Positions 35,881-47,673 of a DNA stretch of 64,000 bases are shown one piece after another. The translations under genes were made by a program, and so were the position numbers. The stretch's first letter is position 1. Each line of letters begins with the position of its first letter. This DNA is from Spinellus fusiger (Eukaryota > Mucoromycota > Mucoromycetes > Mucorales > Phycomycetaceae): positions 1-64,000 of the forward strand of contig JALLLS010000025.1 of the NCBI GenBank assembly GCA_025094145.1. The letters are read 5' to 3'. The notes below the pieces were generated by a model. It ran no database searches. It saw only the letters and a list, made by a program, of their open reading frames with translations, and was not told the DNA's origin.

Positions 35881-36884
35881 AAAAAAATAGTATATATTAT
35901 TATTTTGTATAAAAGAAAGCCCAGAATTTGAAAAGAAAAAAAGAAGAAAAAGGGTGGTTACATATTGAGGGTCACTCTATTATATAGCCTATGTATTATT
36001 ATTTTACAGAATATAAGCAGATATGAAGCATTTATTATAGATATGCATTGAAATTTAAAAAGAAAAGAAAAAACATATACACATACACATACACATACAA
36101 CAATAGATTCAGATAGTGTCAGTACTATCGCTTAATTTGGAGGGATATTATCTTAATATTAGTCTATCTAAACATGCGAATTGCTTGATAGAGGGATTTT
36201 ATTATCTTTGATTCTTTAACTGAAGTGGTTCATAAATATGCAATAGACTGCTATTTCTATAATTTCATGAATATCATAGTATGTACATAGTATTATAATA
36301 AATCATAGCAACGAGTTTATATTAATAAAATATAATTCAAAAATTATTTATTTTATATGTTTATAGACAGAGACATGATACTTCAATAGATAGAATGCTC
36401 CCTTTCTTTTTTTTTCAATAGACAGAACGTTCAAACACAATACTGTTCCTTTTTTTTTAACACACTGTAGTATTGTCCTATTGCACAGTATATATTATAG
36501 CCTATAGTTTCTAATTTTTTAATGCTAACTTCAAGGTATATTTCAATAGTAGAAAAAATACATTGCCAATGACTCTCTTGATAATAAATATAAGATGCCA
36601 TCTTTAATTATGAGATGAATTTTATCCACAGCCCTTTCTTCTTTTATTTTCTCTTTTTATATATTTACTTATAATAATAATACCAAAATTCATATTGTTA
36701 ATTGTGTCATTGTTGCCTTTTGGTGGATTCCACGCAATATTAATTCATACTTGTTTCATTTCATGAACAACCCCTTCCTAAAGATACCTTTGAGATTTCA
36801 TTATCATGGACTATATTCACGTGACTCATGAGAAGTCAGCAGAGACAAATTTTTACCTCTCTTTCCTATACGCTCATCACAGAC
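35881..36884. other. AT-rich intergenic, no gene
   Basis: Simple repeats (ACACAT)n near 36076-36097; otherwise nothing recognised. Contains the promoter of the zinc-knuckle/SR gene. Confidence 0.5.
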
Positions 36885-38145
36885 ATGTACAGAACAGGTG
36901 CAAGGTAAGCGCTACTTTTTCCTGCTCAAGCACCAAGTCTTTTTCACTGCTATAGGCCCTCCTACAACACACCAAAAGCGTCACCTTCCACCCGATGCCA
37001 GAAATGCCTTGACTATGGTCATTGGGTAGGTGCTGATGATAGAATACTATTGACGTGTATTGTAGACCTACGAGTGCACCAAAGAACGAAGCTATCGATC
37101 CCGCCCTACACGCACACAGCAGCTTAAGAAGCCATTGAAGTTGATGCAGCCAGAAATTCCTTCCGAACTGCAGGATCGGTAGGCTTCTTGGACTCCTTTA
37201 TTCACAGCACTAATAATTCTAGACGCGGACTCGCTGACAAGATTCTTAAGAAGAAAATTAAGGCCGCTGCCAGACGCAGGTAAGCTGCTTTCTTTTCTCT
37301 TGTGTTATAAAGGTGACTCAATGGAAATTATTAGTAGCAGTTCATCAGATTCTTCCTCTTCCTCTTCAAGCGGTGGCTCTAGCTCTAGCTCTAGTTCAGG
37401 CTCTGATTCTGATTCTGATTCTGATTCTAGTTCAGGCTCTAGTTCAGGCTCTAGTTCAGGCTCTAGTTCAGGCTCTGATTCAGACTCTGATTCAGACTCT
37501 TCGAGTTCTAACAGCAGAAGCCCCAGTCCTATGAGACGTACTCAGCGTCGACAAAAGGCATTAAGCCAAGAGAGAGGCCGTAGTCCTATGCACTCAAAAG
37601 TCCCTCCCCGCCCCATGTCACGTAGTATTTCCAAGAGTCCAGTGCGAAGTGCTTCACCAAGTCCAGTGAGACGCTCAGTGAGAAGCCCAGTGCGAAGCCC
37701 AGTGCGAAGAAGAAGCCCCGTAAGACATTCTATGAGAAGCCCAGTGAGAAGAAGAAGCCCAGTGAGAAGTCCCATCAGAAGAAGAAGTCTCACTAGAAGT
37801 CCAGTGAGAAGTCCCATCAGAAGAAGAAGTCCTGTCAGAAGTCCAGAGAGAAGTCCCATCAGAAGAAACACAGCAGCCATCACCAACACAACAACAGCAA
37901 CAACAGCAACAACAACAGCAACAAGAAGAGAAAAAAGAAGAGCAAGTCCCTCGCATAGCCCAGTCATGGAGGGAAGAACAAACACAAGAGTAAGAGCAAG
38001 AAGTCCTGCTAGAAGAAGAGACTCCTCAGCAAGTATGTCTCAAAGTCCCATTAGAAGAAGAAGAGGCAGCCCAGATAGAACACGAAGACGTCTTTCATCT
38101 CGCTCTCCCTCCTTCTCCCGTGCAACAGACCGCAGATATGAATGA
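36885..38145 (+). CDS. ZCCHC10-like zinc-knuckle protein with long SR/RS tail
   Basis: Five exons: 36885-36904, 36956-37025, 37066-37178, 37223-37279, 37335-38145; in phase, 356 aa. The N-terminus has a CCHC knuckle, CQKCLDYGHWTYEC, split by an intron between HW and TYEC. A basic stretch follows (SRPTRTQQLKKPLK), then RGLADKILKKKIKAAARRR. The rest is a long Ser tract with Ser-Gly and Ser-Asp runs and then RSPVR/RRRSP repeats, as in splicing-factor SR proteins. It is probably a nuclear RNA-binding protein. The last acceptor is placed at 37334, because using the AG at 37311 gives an immediate stop. Its AATAAA signal (about 38160) nearly touches the convergent gene. Confidence 0.82.
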
Positions 38146-38172
38146 ACAATGAAATGTATCAATAAAAGTGCA

Positions 38173-38922
38173 TTAAGCATAATTCACTGTAGACATATCA
38201 GGGATAGCACCATGCTCCATGAGTAGCTTCACCATATTCCATAGGCCTTTCTGCACACAGACCTTTAGTGTATCACTGTCAGGCACTATCTTGAGGTCCT
38301 CTAGAAAGTATTTTACCATATCTGTGTTGTTCCTTGCCGCGCTCACACGGAGAGCCATGTTTTGTCGTACTGTGACATCCACACCAAATGCCACCAGTAG
38401 CTGTACAATGGATAAGTGGCCCAATTGAGCTGCTTTGATAATAGGATAGTCTTTGGGCTTCTTAACGGAGGCTCCTCTCTCTAATAAGTAACAAAGGAGT
38501 GGTCGTGCTTGCTCTTCTGGTAGTGAAAATAGACGGATAGGCATCATTGTGTTAGTCAAAGGATGTAGGAGAGTGGATGCAATAGATGCAGTGGTGCTGG
38601 CTTGCTGCTCATACATAGCGTCTAGACGCTGCATAAGAGTCAGACTAAAAAATGGAAAGCGTAGTCCTGCCCGATAGGCCTCTGCCAAACAGTAGCTATG
38701 TCTATGCAGAAGCCATTGTATTTTAATCGTGTCTGTGCAATAATACAGTCGAGAGAATAAGGTACGGTTGGTGATGGGAAGGTGTGGGTTGGAAGAAAGA
38801 ATAAATAGTTGAGTGATGATTTCATAAGGAAGATGGGAGAGTCTGTCCTTTGGGGACTCTTGTTTCAGGCGTTTGTTGTTCTGTAGACAAGAGTCTTCTG
38901 TCTGTCTGCGTTTGCCTATCAT
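38173..38922 (-). CDS. F-box-like / ankyrin-repeat protein
   Basis: Single exon, 249 aa from the ATG at 38922. An in-frame upstream ATG at 39021 would add 33 residues from a TATA/AAATA-rich leader. Residues about 25-60 (LSHLPYEIITQLFILSSNPHLPITNRTL) look like a divergent F-box. About residues 140-245 hold three to four ankyrin repeats (PIIKAAQLGHLSIVQLLVAFGVDV, VSAARNNTDMVKYFLED, VQKGLWNMVKLLMEHGA). It probably recruits a partner, perhaps as an SCF substrate receptor. The stop is only 27 bp from the stop of the convergent zinc-knuckle/SR gene, so the 3' UTRs must overlap. Confidence 0.8.
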   Translation of the reverse strand: MIGKRRQTEDSCLQNNKRLKQESPKDRLSHLPYEIITQLFILSSNPHLPITNRTLFSRLYYCTDTIKIQWLLHRHSYCLAEAYRAGLRFPFFSLTLMQRLDAMYEQQASTTASIASTLLHPLTNTMMPIRLFSLPEEQARPLLCYLLERGASVKKPKDYPIIKAAQLGHLSIVQLLVAFGVDVTVRQNMALRVSAARNNTDMVKYFLEDLKIVPDSDTLKVCVQKGLWNMVKLLMEHGAIPDMSTVNYA

Positions 38923-39085
38923 AACAACCAAAATATATATTAATATATAAAGGTAAAGATAAATCAGATAAAGAAGGAGTGATAAATAAATAGAGATAAA
39001 TAAAGACAGAGAGATGACCAAAGAAGAGAAGGAATCTGTGGCTTATGGCCTAGTCTCGGCTATGTTTATTCAAGTGTTTCTAGTA

Positions 39086-39991
39086 TTAGGCCCTGTGGAC
39101 GTTAAATGCAAATGAAGAGGTGACAGGCGTGCCACTAGGTGTGTTATGTGTGCTATGTGTGCTATATATGCTATGTGTACTATGTGTATTAAGGGAGGAG
39201 TGACTTGTGGGCTGATTAGCTACTTGAAGTTGAGGCTGCCAACGGTACTCCATGCTCTCATTAAACCCAATCCACTGTACAGAGTTGACTGATTTATGGC
39301 TGGACAATGAGGAAGGGCGTGTTTCGTGGAAAGAATGAGGAGAAGGTGGCAGTTGGAGGCGTGGTGAGGAAAGGGCCTCTTCTCCTAGGAAAGAGCTGTA
39401 ACGCACAGCCTGCAGTCGTAGGGCGTCATTGGCAGGCCTGGATTTAGATAGTGACTGTGCACGTATCACAGCAATACAGGGCGTCTCAATCGGCGGTCCT
39501 GTGTAAGTCATTGGTGGGTGAGATGTGTCTGTGGGCATCTGTGCTGCCATGGGTGTGGATGGAGTGGATGGAGTGGATGGAGGAAATACTTGATGAGGTG
39601 AATTTTTTGGGGTGTTGTCTTGGAGATAAGGGTCTTTGAAGGCACTGGCACTGGTAGATGAGTGAACTCTCGGTGCATGAGGCTGTGTGTGTGTGTGTGC
39701 ATGGGACAGTGCATAACTAATACGAGTGTTCTGTGCATACTCGTCTGCCATCTTCTTTTTCTGTCTGTGTCTGTACCATAAGAGTCCTGCAAATGCAAGG
39801 AGAAGAACCCCCACTACACATCCAATCCCTACTGCTGTTAGTGTAGTGGAGGAGTCCATGTCTCTCCTGTGCAGTGTTCTGTTGTGCAGTGGAGAAGACA
39901 GTTGTAGATCATATGCCCACATCAGAATAGGCATTCTTTCTCCTTCTGCTATTGTTGTAGATTGACAAACACAACCTTCACTGACTAGCAT
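39086..39991 (-). CDS. Single-pass membrane protein, 5' exons unresolved
   Basis: Frame with ATG at 39991, but open back to 40048, so upstream exons are likely. One strong transmembrane segment, LTAVGIGCVVGVLLLAFAGLLWYRHR, is followed by the basic stop-transfer RHRQKKK and a cytosolic tail of about 220 residues rich in Ser, Thr, Pro and His, with low-complexity THSTHSIYSTHS. Ahead of the membrane segment is a short extracellular part with an N-glycosylation site (NRT). The architecture fits fungal cell-surface proteins with an N-terminal kelch-type ectodomain. Minus-strand fragments such as GGEEPIATLYSLAGR near 40060-40110 hint at this, but the frames do not join cleanly. Confidence 0.6.
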   Translation of the reverse strand: MLVSEGCVCQSTTIAEGERMPILMWAYDLQLSSPLHNRTLHRRDMDSSTTLTAVGIGCVVGVLLLAFAGLLWYRHRQKKKMADEYAQNTRISYALSHAHTHTQPHAPRVHSSTSASAFKDPYLQDNTPKNSPHQVFPPSTPSTPSTPMAAQMPTDTSHPPMTYTGPPIETPCIAVIRAQSLSKSRPANDALRLQAVRYSSFLGEEALSSPRLQLPPSPHSFHETRPSSLSSHKSVNSVQWIGFNESMEYRWQPQLQVANQPTSHSSLNTHSTHSIYSTHSTHNTPSGTPVTSSFAFNVHRA

Positions 39992-40048
39992 CACTGTAGC
40001 ATTGATAAATACTGATGCATGTTCTGCTGTCGGCTGTTTCTTTTGGTC

Positions 40049-41609
40049 CTACCTGCCAATGAATAGAGTGTGGCTATTGGCTCTTCACCACCAGCCACTT
40101 ATCATTTGGGATCATTGTCCGTGCTTGTCTACCGAAGAAATGTGTTGTGGCTTGGTGGAGGGAAAAGAGTGGCACATTTGCTATTATTGGCACTCTCACA
40201 CAAGTTAGAGCTAAAAGTGGATATTATGGATCGAAGGGCGGATGATTTGTGTTGACCAGTCATTGTGAGGGCTCACAGAAGTGCTTATTAGGACTTATTA
40301 TACTCTATTAGGACTTATTATACTTTATTAGAACGTCTTCTACTCTATTAGAACTTATTAGGACTTACCATCTCCTGACTCGGGTAGTGGAGTTATTCCC
40401 AGGTCTTGGGTCTTTCAAGTGCTGTTCATAAACGACACTCTACCATTGGTTCTAATGGACTGCAATGGACTGCAACCACCACGGATACCTTATACACAGC
40501 GTACACAACGTGGCTCGAAAAGATAGACATAAAACTGTATTGGGGTATTTGCAGTGTGTTCGTGCTACTTCTTCCTGCTGGTGGTGTATTCTCCGACAGA
40601 GAAACAGGCAGACAGATCGTGTAGAGACACACTTAAAGAAAGCCTACATCTATCCACATAATTCCATAGACATGTAGATGTAGATGTAAATTTAAGAAAT
40701 TATGTATGTATATATATGTATATATAGGTGTATACACGTTGAAGAACATCATTAATAAGTATATTTTTTTCTTTCTGCACACTCACCACAGTGATTCTAT
40801 GAAATAGTCATTCATCTTTTTATTGTGAAATCTAAGCAAGTGACGTTGCGTCAGTACAGGAGAATTACACTATGTGTCGGGTAAATTAATACATATAACT
40901 TGGCTGAAACAAGAATATGCATGCAGTAAGCCAGGGAGCTTACAAAGTCATCATAAAGATAGGACTTCAGGTGACTTTATGTAAGATTCATTGTAGAAAT
41001 CCTTACCTTTTAATCTTAGTGTATAGATATAAAAGTAGCTCACAAGTGATATATGCAAGAATAGCAACTGAGTGGAATACAAATGAATATAATATAATAT
41101 TATATAATAAAATATAATATAATAAGATAAACTATAAACTATAAACTATAATAATACCAATAATAAGAAGCCAAGATAAATAATAATACTTAGCAGTAAA
41201 GACAGTCGCCTGTGTTTGTAGTGTGCCTAATCTAAATTCAACCTTATAAGAAACTTACCATATGAATTGTCTTTTGTTCTGCTGAATAACCTGTTCTTTA
41301 CTTTACTCTAATGTATAAATATCTTTCTTTATTCTTTAATATTCAAGAGAGAGAAAGAAGAAAGTACAAAGTCCTAAGGTAATTTTCTGAGCCTCACAAG
41401 ACTTTTTGAGAGATATGACGAAGGACCTTGAGGAATCTGACAGTCCTGGTGACTCATAAACACACATGTGGGGCTATATCTGGGGTTTGTGTATTAATGT
41501 ATCTGTGAAATTCTACGTGTTACTAAGTTGAAGCTCCATTTCTATTTATCATGCGTCAATGGCAGGTAGGTAGGTCTTGTGCCTATGCCTGTGCCTGTGC
41601 CTGTTCCTA

Positions 41610-41644
<35 letters not shown>

Positions 41645-42027
41645 ATATATCCTTCAGAAAGAAAGAATATAATGCAGAAAGTAGATTATTTGCTACACTG
41701 TTGGATAATCTCTATGGATCTATTGTAACAATAGAAAGTGTTTTATGACGAATAAGCATAAACATATTTCCATGTATACATGTAGCTGTGTATAGATGTA
41801 TATATTTGTACATATTCACAGATGATAGTGTACCTGTTGATGCCTATCGATAGATGTGTGTGCATTGATGGATATGGATATTTGTTTTTACATTGTCTTA
41901 CCTTGAAGTCATTTAGTTACTTTATCATTCATTATAACAAATGACGGACTCTTCTCATTCTATTCCCCTATAAAAGACAATAAAAAACGGAAAGATAGAA
42001 AGCTGAACATACTTTGCTCTTTTCAGT
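40049..42027. other. Mostly AT-rich DNA; possible lost 5' exons at left
   Basis: 40049-40640 may hold 5' exons (or remains) of the membrane-protein gene on the minus strand. From 40,650 on there are only simple repeats: (TTAGGACTTATTATACTC)n near 40287-40330, AATAT/AAACTATA arrays at about 41084-41155 and a (TGCCTG)n hexamer array at about 41580-41645 that gives a spurious Cys-Ala ORF. Confidence 0.5.
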
Positions 42028-44265
42028 ATGGAACAAAGAAACTCACAACTGCAGGATATCCAAACAGTTGAGATATATACCCCTTCTCCTCCTGTAGATG
42101 AAAATACTTGGCTCTTGCCTTCCAATAAAAATACCCAACACTGTAATTCTCTTGTTATAGCTTACTATGGCCTTATTTTACAGTAGCACTAAAGCAACCT
42201 TTTCCTTGTTCTTTAGCTCAACCTTGGTGGAGGCAAGAGTCGTACAACAAATTTATATCTTTTGCTCCGTCTTTATTGGTTGGCTTGGTCATTTGGTTTA
42301 GCATTTCACCTTCAGATGAACTCACACCCACTGCAATCCATTTACTTGCTGTGTTTGTCAGGTAACATAGATAAACAAACAATGTGTTAATAGACTACGC
42401 TGATACATCACAGTTGTATTGTTGCTATGGTCACAACCAACACCGATATATCTGTAATTGTCATGACAGCACTGATCGTCCTATCTCTCACTCGCTCCTT
42501 TCAATGTGAAGACCACCGAACGGGGTTGAATATTGAATGTCGGCTGTGTGGAGAAATCGAGAGTGGGTCCGGAATGATTTACCAGTGTAATGGAGCCAAA
42601 GATGCCTTTGATCAAGCCCTAAAGGGGTTTTCAAGTAGAGTAGTCTGGCTGATCTTTGCTGCTTTTCATCTCGGCAAGGCAGTGGAAGTAACACAACTTG
42701 GACATCGTGTATCACTGATGATGATCAAGACCTTTGGAAAGCATATGCTTGGGCTCGGATATGCTATTGTTTTGTCAGGTAAGTAGAGTATGGAATAGTG
42801 TAATTGCTTCTGAGAGACTCATTCATGGATAGAATTGATGCTGGGTCCCTTTGTTCCTAGCAATACTGCAAGAGGAGGAGGAATTATTCTTCCTGTAGTC
42901 CATTCTATTGTGAAAACACTTGGATCTACGCCCACCCATAATAGTGAAATAGGAGAGTTTCTTATTCTTGTGGGATCGCATGCCAATCTGATTTCAGCCT
43001 CCATGTACTTGACTGGTAAGTTTATTTCTACTGCTATGTATTAGAGAGAGAGACAAGAGGGGTGTAGACTAAATACTATTTCTAGGCATGGCACCCAATC
43101 CTATTGTCTTAGCAAAGGCTACTCAGCTGTACCCAGATCTAAACTTTAATTTTATGACCTGGTTGAGTGGTAGTAGTGTGCCTAGTATTACATGTATTCT
43201 TTGTCTACCACTTATCCTTTGGTACTTTTGTGGTCTTGATAAGAAGAGCACTAAATTAAAACCAGGAGAATCCTTCAGCAGTGGTATTATTCAACATGCT
43301 AAAGATGAGCTTGACCTTATAGGGCCAATGTCATTCAAGGAATCAGTAAGTCAATAGCCTACAGTTTATTTTCAGCATACCCCCTCCTATAAATGTGCTT
43401 ATTTCCTATTTTACATAGTCTCTTTGCTGTATTCTTTTTATGTGTCTCTGTCTATGGATAACCTCTGGATACACTCAGCTGGATCCTACCCTTGTTGCTT
43501 TAATGGGAGTGTGTTTACTTGTACATACAGGCACCATGACTTGGAGAGATGTATCTACAAACACGACGGCTGTAAGTGACTAATGAGAGAGAGAAAGAGA
43601 GAGAGAGAGAAAAGGTTGTCTAAAGGGCATGTCATTTTCTTTAGTGGGAATCATTCTTTTGGCTGGGTGGATTTGTTACTATTGCCCAGGAGCTTTCTGA
43701 AGCAGGCACCTCTGCTTTTCTGGGACACAAAATATCCTTGGCTATTGTTCATTTTCATCTTCCAGCTGTTCCTTCTCTTGCCATTGCCTACTTTTTAACA
43801 TCATTTATGTTTTCATCTCTCAGTACACACATTGTTGCGTTTGTTGGTACCTTTCTGGATGCTGGTCATGCATTAGGTGTCTCTCCCATGGTATTTATAG
43901 GGCTATTGGCATATTTTGGAGCTCTCGGTGGATGTATGGTACGTTGGATTTTATATTGATTTATTGATTTATAAGCATACGTCTCTTACTAATACCATTC
44001 TATTATTATTATTATTATTAATATGCATATGATGGGGTTGTGTTTAGACAAACTTCTCTACAGGTAAATACAACATTTATGGCAATTATCATCTTACTTA
44101 CATTTGAGTTGATTGGGTTGAATAGGAGTATCCACAATGTATTATAGTTTAGGCTATGTTTCTCGTCCCAAGTGGTTTACAGTTGGATTTACCTTGGCTT
44201 TATTCTATCTTCTTGTTTACTTTACGCTGGGTATGGCCTGGTGGAAGATTTTAGGCTGGTATTAG
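42028..44265 (+). CDS. DASS-family dicarboxylate/anion transporter
   Basis: Nine exons: 42028-42142, 42217-42361, 42414-42778, 42833-43015, 43086-43345, 43419-43571, 43645-43938, 44048-44063, 44126-44265; in phase, 556 aa. It belongs to the divalent anion:Na+ symporter family, closest in pattern to CitT/DiT1-type translocators: VVWLIFAAFHLGKA, GHRVSLMMIKTFGKHMLGLGYAIV, GPFVPSNTARGGGIILPV (the SNT-type substrate motif) and GSHANLISASMYLTGMAPNPI. About 12 hydrophobic segments; the N-terminus of about 40 residues is cytosolic. It likely carries malate, 2-oxoglutarate, citrate or similar. Odd point: a Cys-rich insert of about 35 residues (CEDH...CRLCGE...YQC) between the second and third membrane regions. 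Confidence 0.88.
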
Positions 44266-44656
44266 TTCATAATGTTATTTTCATAGTATTGTGATTATGC
44301 CATTTTTCTTATGTTTTTGTTTTATATTGTTTTTGTTTTATATTTTACTTGATACAATACACTGGCCTAGTCCATTCTTATTATAATATTTATCTCTATA
44401 TGCATCTCTCCACAGCCTGTATCTATGGTGATACTACTAATTATTACAATAATAGTAGTAATAAGGGGGGAAGAAACATGGCTGGACTGAAATATACACC
44501 TTATTCCCTAATACAGGCATATTTGCACCAAGAATGGAAGAGCACAAAGATAAGTTTTTTTTCATGCAACTGAGACATTGGTTTGTGACTCGGTTTTTAT
44601 ATTTTTGTCTTGAAAAAATAAAAAAAAACCCAATCCACCAAGTCTACAGGGTTATT

Positions 44657-45972
44657 ATGGACGGACTCGACCCAACAAGTGAAGGGAAAGAACCTCCTTT
44701 GGGTCTTTCTCCTACAGAATGGAAGTACTATGAATTTGTCAAGAGCCATGAAAAGGTACTTTTTCCACGCCAACCACCCCTCTCTTCATCAATAAAAGAG
44801 AGAGAGAAAAGAGAAAATGAAAAGAAAAGAAAAAAAATAGACTCACACTTAGTATAATGTTAGGGAGTAGGTCTCAGTGAACATCCTGCCGATATGGATA
44901 TTTCAGAGGCACACTTGTCCATGAACTCTCTGTTGAAAAAAGTAAATAATAAACAAACAAAAGCGTCTCTGTTCACCCACGCACCTACACTCCCTTTCTT
45001 TATAGAGTGCACTTGAAATTATAACATTAAACGGAGAGACATTACTGCGGGCCATTGACCTTAATATTGCCGAAAAGTAAGTCCCTGTTCATTTTTTAGG
45101 CTTCTGACAAGACGGTACAGAGCAGGAAAACTCAATGAAGAAGGACGTCTTGTCTTTAATGCTATTCGTGCCGCTGGTAACACTGGTATCTGGACAAAAG
45201 ATTTAAAAAAGAAGACCAATCTGCACATGATTGTTGTAAACCGTGCTCTCAAGGCACTCGAACAAAAGCATGAAATCAAGGCTATTAAGCATGTCAAGGT
45301 TAGATAAGGAATATGATCACCATTAGGGTTATTTATTGTAGAAGACAATTAGTATCCTACGCGTAAGATATACATGCTGTTTAACCTCACTCCTTCAAGT
45401 GAGGTGACAGGTGGTGCATGGTATACAGATCAAGAATTGGATACCGAATTCATTGACAGTTTAAAGGTGGCTTGTCTCAAGTATATCACAGCAAGAGTAA
45501 GTGTGTTGATTCCAAGGAAAGTGGGGAAAGGACACTGTATCTTATACAACGAATGGCTGTGTAGAGTTTTCCACGGCTGGAGTCTGTTCGTGATGCTACG
45601 TTTGGCACAGACCATGAACATTACCCAACCTCCTCAGAAGTCAGACGGTTTATTACAGAATCTCGTATATCATCGATTGAACTCAGTGTGAAGGACATCA
45701 CCAGTCTTTTGGATGTGCTTGTGTACGATGGTTCTATTGAGAAGAAACTGCCCTATGCTGTTGGCATGGAGGATTTCAGTGATGATGAAGACACTGAAGA
45801 TGCCTCTATTCAGTGGTGTTACAAGGCAGTTCGTAAAGTAAATACACGTCTTCCCTCTGCTGCATGGACAGAGTTGCCCTGTGGTCGTTGTCCAGTGTAT
45901 TCAGCCTGTACAGACGAGGGGATTATTTCTCCATCAAAGTGTGAATATTTCAATATGTGGTTCGACTGGTGA
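44657..45972 (+). CDS. RPC34: RNA polymerase III subunit RPC34/RPC6
   Basis: Six exons: 44657-44755, 44864-44941, 45006-45076, 45121-45298, 45353-45496, 45565-45972; in phase, 325 aa (human POLR3F has 316). Tandem winged helices: GRLVFNAIRAAGNTGIWTKDLK...NRALKALEQKHEIKAIKHVK, then YPTRKIYMLFNLTPS.EVTGGAWYTDQELDTEF. The Cys-rich C-terminus CGRCPVYSAC...ISPSKCEYFNMWF matches the Fe-S cluster segment of the family. RPC34 with RPC82 and RPC31 forms the Pol III initiation subcomplex in the nucleus. The third intron is taken as 45077-45120 (44 nt), because the nearer AG would give an intron of only 23 nt. Confidence 0.92.
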
Positions 45973-46581
45973 ACAAGGACAGATTCTTCGCATTTTTAGT
46001 TTCTCATTTATTACTAGCATAAAAGTAGTGTTTTATTTTGTTTATTGTTTTATTGTTTAGAAGATGAGGCGTGTTCAATAAGTACATTTGTCTATGAAAG
46101 TGTGGAGTTACTATTGAGAAAGGATGTATGATTTCTCTTTACATGTCATAGGAGGAGTAGGAGATCACTAGTGCAATGAGGGTCTTGTAAATCATAGATG
46201 AATATATATATATATATATAAGAGATGGAGTAAACGGCATCACTACTGTTGGATTTATTTCTCTAAGGGTAGGGTGGATGCCATGACAGATTTGAATAGC
46301 AATGTCTACTGTATGTCTTGATGTGTTTCGATTACTGCTGGTGATAGAGAAGATAGGGAGAGCATGGAATCCTGGATAAATACTGTTAGTGGCAATGTTT
46401 ACATTTACTACTTGCTTTTTTAGTATTTTTTATTATTTTTTATTACTATTTTACATTGGCTTGTGCAGTTGGGTATGAAAGTAAGGAATAACTTTGACCA
46501 AGACTTTCCTAGAGTGCAATTGCATGGGTTAGAAAAGTATTTTCTTTGTTATTTTCTCTCCTCCCATTTACACTGTGGTTA
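45973..46581. other. Convergent intergenic, no gene
   Basis: Between the 3' ends of RPC34 (+) and the BRE-like gene (-). (TA)n at about 46204-46221. No gene seen. Confidence 0.5.
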
Positions 46582-47673
46582 TTACCGAACATCCTTCATC
46601 ATTTGGCTCATCGTATGCTCATGAAAAATAGTATATTCAAAGTCATGACGGTCTGGCTCACATGCTTCTGTTGATTCATTATTCACTGTTGACACCAAAA
46701 CAATGTTCAATGTAGACAAGGGAAAGTCAGGTGGTAGATTAACTAAGTGGCATTTAATAGCATGTTAAGAGGAGAGATGGCTTACTTTGAACAATAACTG
46801 ATGCGCTGTTATGTGCCTTTGCTACTTTTTGGCCCATGTATTTCATATAGGACCTATTCTGATATTCTCTCATTTGTACCCTTAATTTGTGTGGAATAGA
46901 CACTGTAATGTATAAGGTGATGTAGAAGTAGTTGCTAGCATCACACTGCATGACATGGCTGGAAGAGATAACATTAATACTACCTACATGGAAGACATGT
47001 CTATTTGCTTACTCTGGTAATTCCTCAAACCATGCTTTAATGAATGACTTTCTCAACTGGAAGCGGTCGGCTTTATCCAATACAATCATTGATTTCTCTC
47101 TACTTCTGTGCCTTGTCCAGGGGCTTTTAGTGTCTTCTGACTTATGATCGACATCAAGCAATGGGGAAGAACCACTAGAGTGTGCTATTTCTGTGTTCTC
47201 AGAAGAAGTAGAAGAAGTAGAAGCATACATATGGTTCCATAGAACAACCAGCCAGTCGTGCAAACAGTTCTTCTGCGTAATGTCCCATGTGGAGGCAGGC
47301 AACAACTTTTTTAAATCAACAGAGAAGGTATCTGGAGAGTCTGAAGTGAATGTAATATCAGGTGGAAATAGATAATCAGAGGCATCAAATATAATCTGGG
47401 CTATAGTTGATTAGATAAGCATTCTATGCATAGACATCCACTCACAGTCAAAAAAACGATATAAACTATAGACTATAAAGTGGTACCTGTTACTTGCCCA
47501 AAGTCTATTCTATCAAATGTTACTTGGAATCTATCTTGATAGAGACGCTTCAGACCCGTATTAGAATTAGCTTCGGTCAAATGTTCAATAATTAAGCAGT
47601 GTGGTAAATGAGTATTGGCATATTCAAAAGCGGCAATGACATGAGGATACAACTCATGAGATGAGAGAAGCAT
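46582..47673 (-). CDS. BRE/BRCC45-like protein (BRISC/BRCA1-A complex member 2)
   Basis: Four exons: 47673-47487, 47400-47013, 46958-46786, 46742-46582; in phase, 302 aa (human BRE has 383). A central segment resembles the first UEV-type domain of BRE: DRFQVTFDRIDFGQVTAQIIFDASDYLFPPDITF, then LLPASTWDITQKNCLHDWLVVLWNHMY, where human BRE has a WDIIF..PPDFIF segment and a SWNPSNPECLLLVVKEL segment (from memory). The C-terminal part has a second UEV-like hint (YFYITLYITVSIPHKLRV ... LPPDFPLSTLNIVLV). BRE is a scaffold of the Lys63-deubiquitinating BRISC and DNA-repair BRCA1-A complexes with BRCC36 (family knowledge). The middle linker is Ser-rich. The family call rests on short motifs. Confidence 0.7.

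Noticed and set aside
37312..37334. Exon start at 37312 in the zinc-knuckle gene
   Set aside because: Gives an immediate in-frame stop; the acceptor ending at 37334 preserves the frame into the Ser tract.
41551..41748. Cys-Ala repeat ORF
   Set aside because: Product of a GCCTGT hexanucleotide array; no flanking coding signal.
45077..45099. 23-nt intron in RPC34
   Set aside because: Too short for splicing; a 44-nt intron ending at 45120 keeps phase, has a branch-like CTTCTGAC and restores the family sequence.
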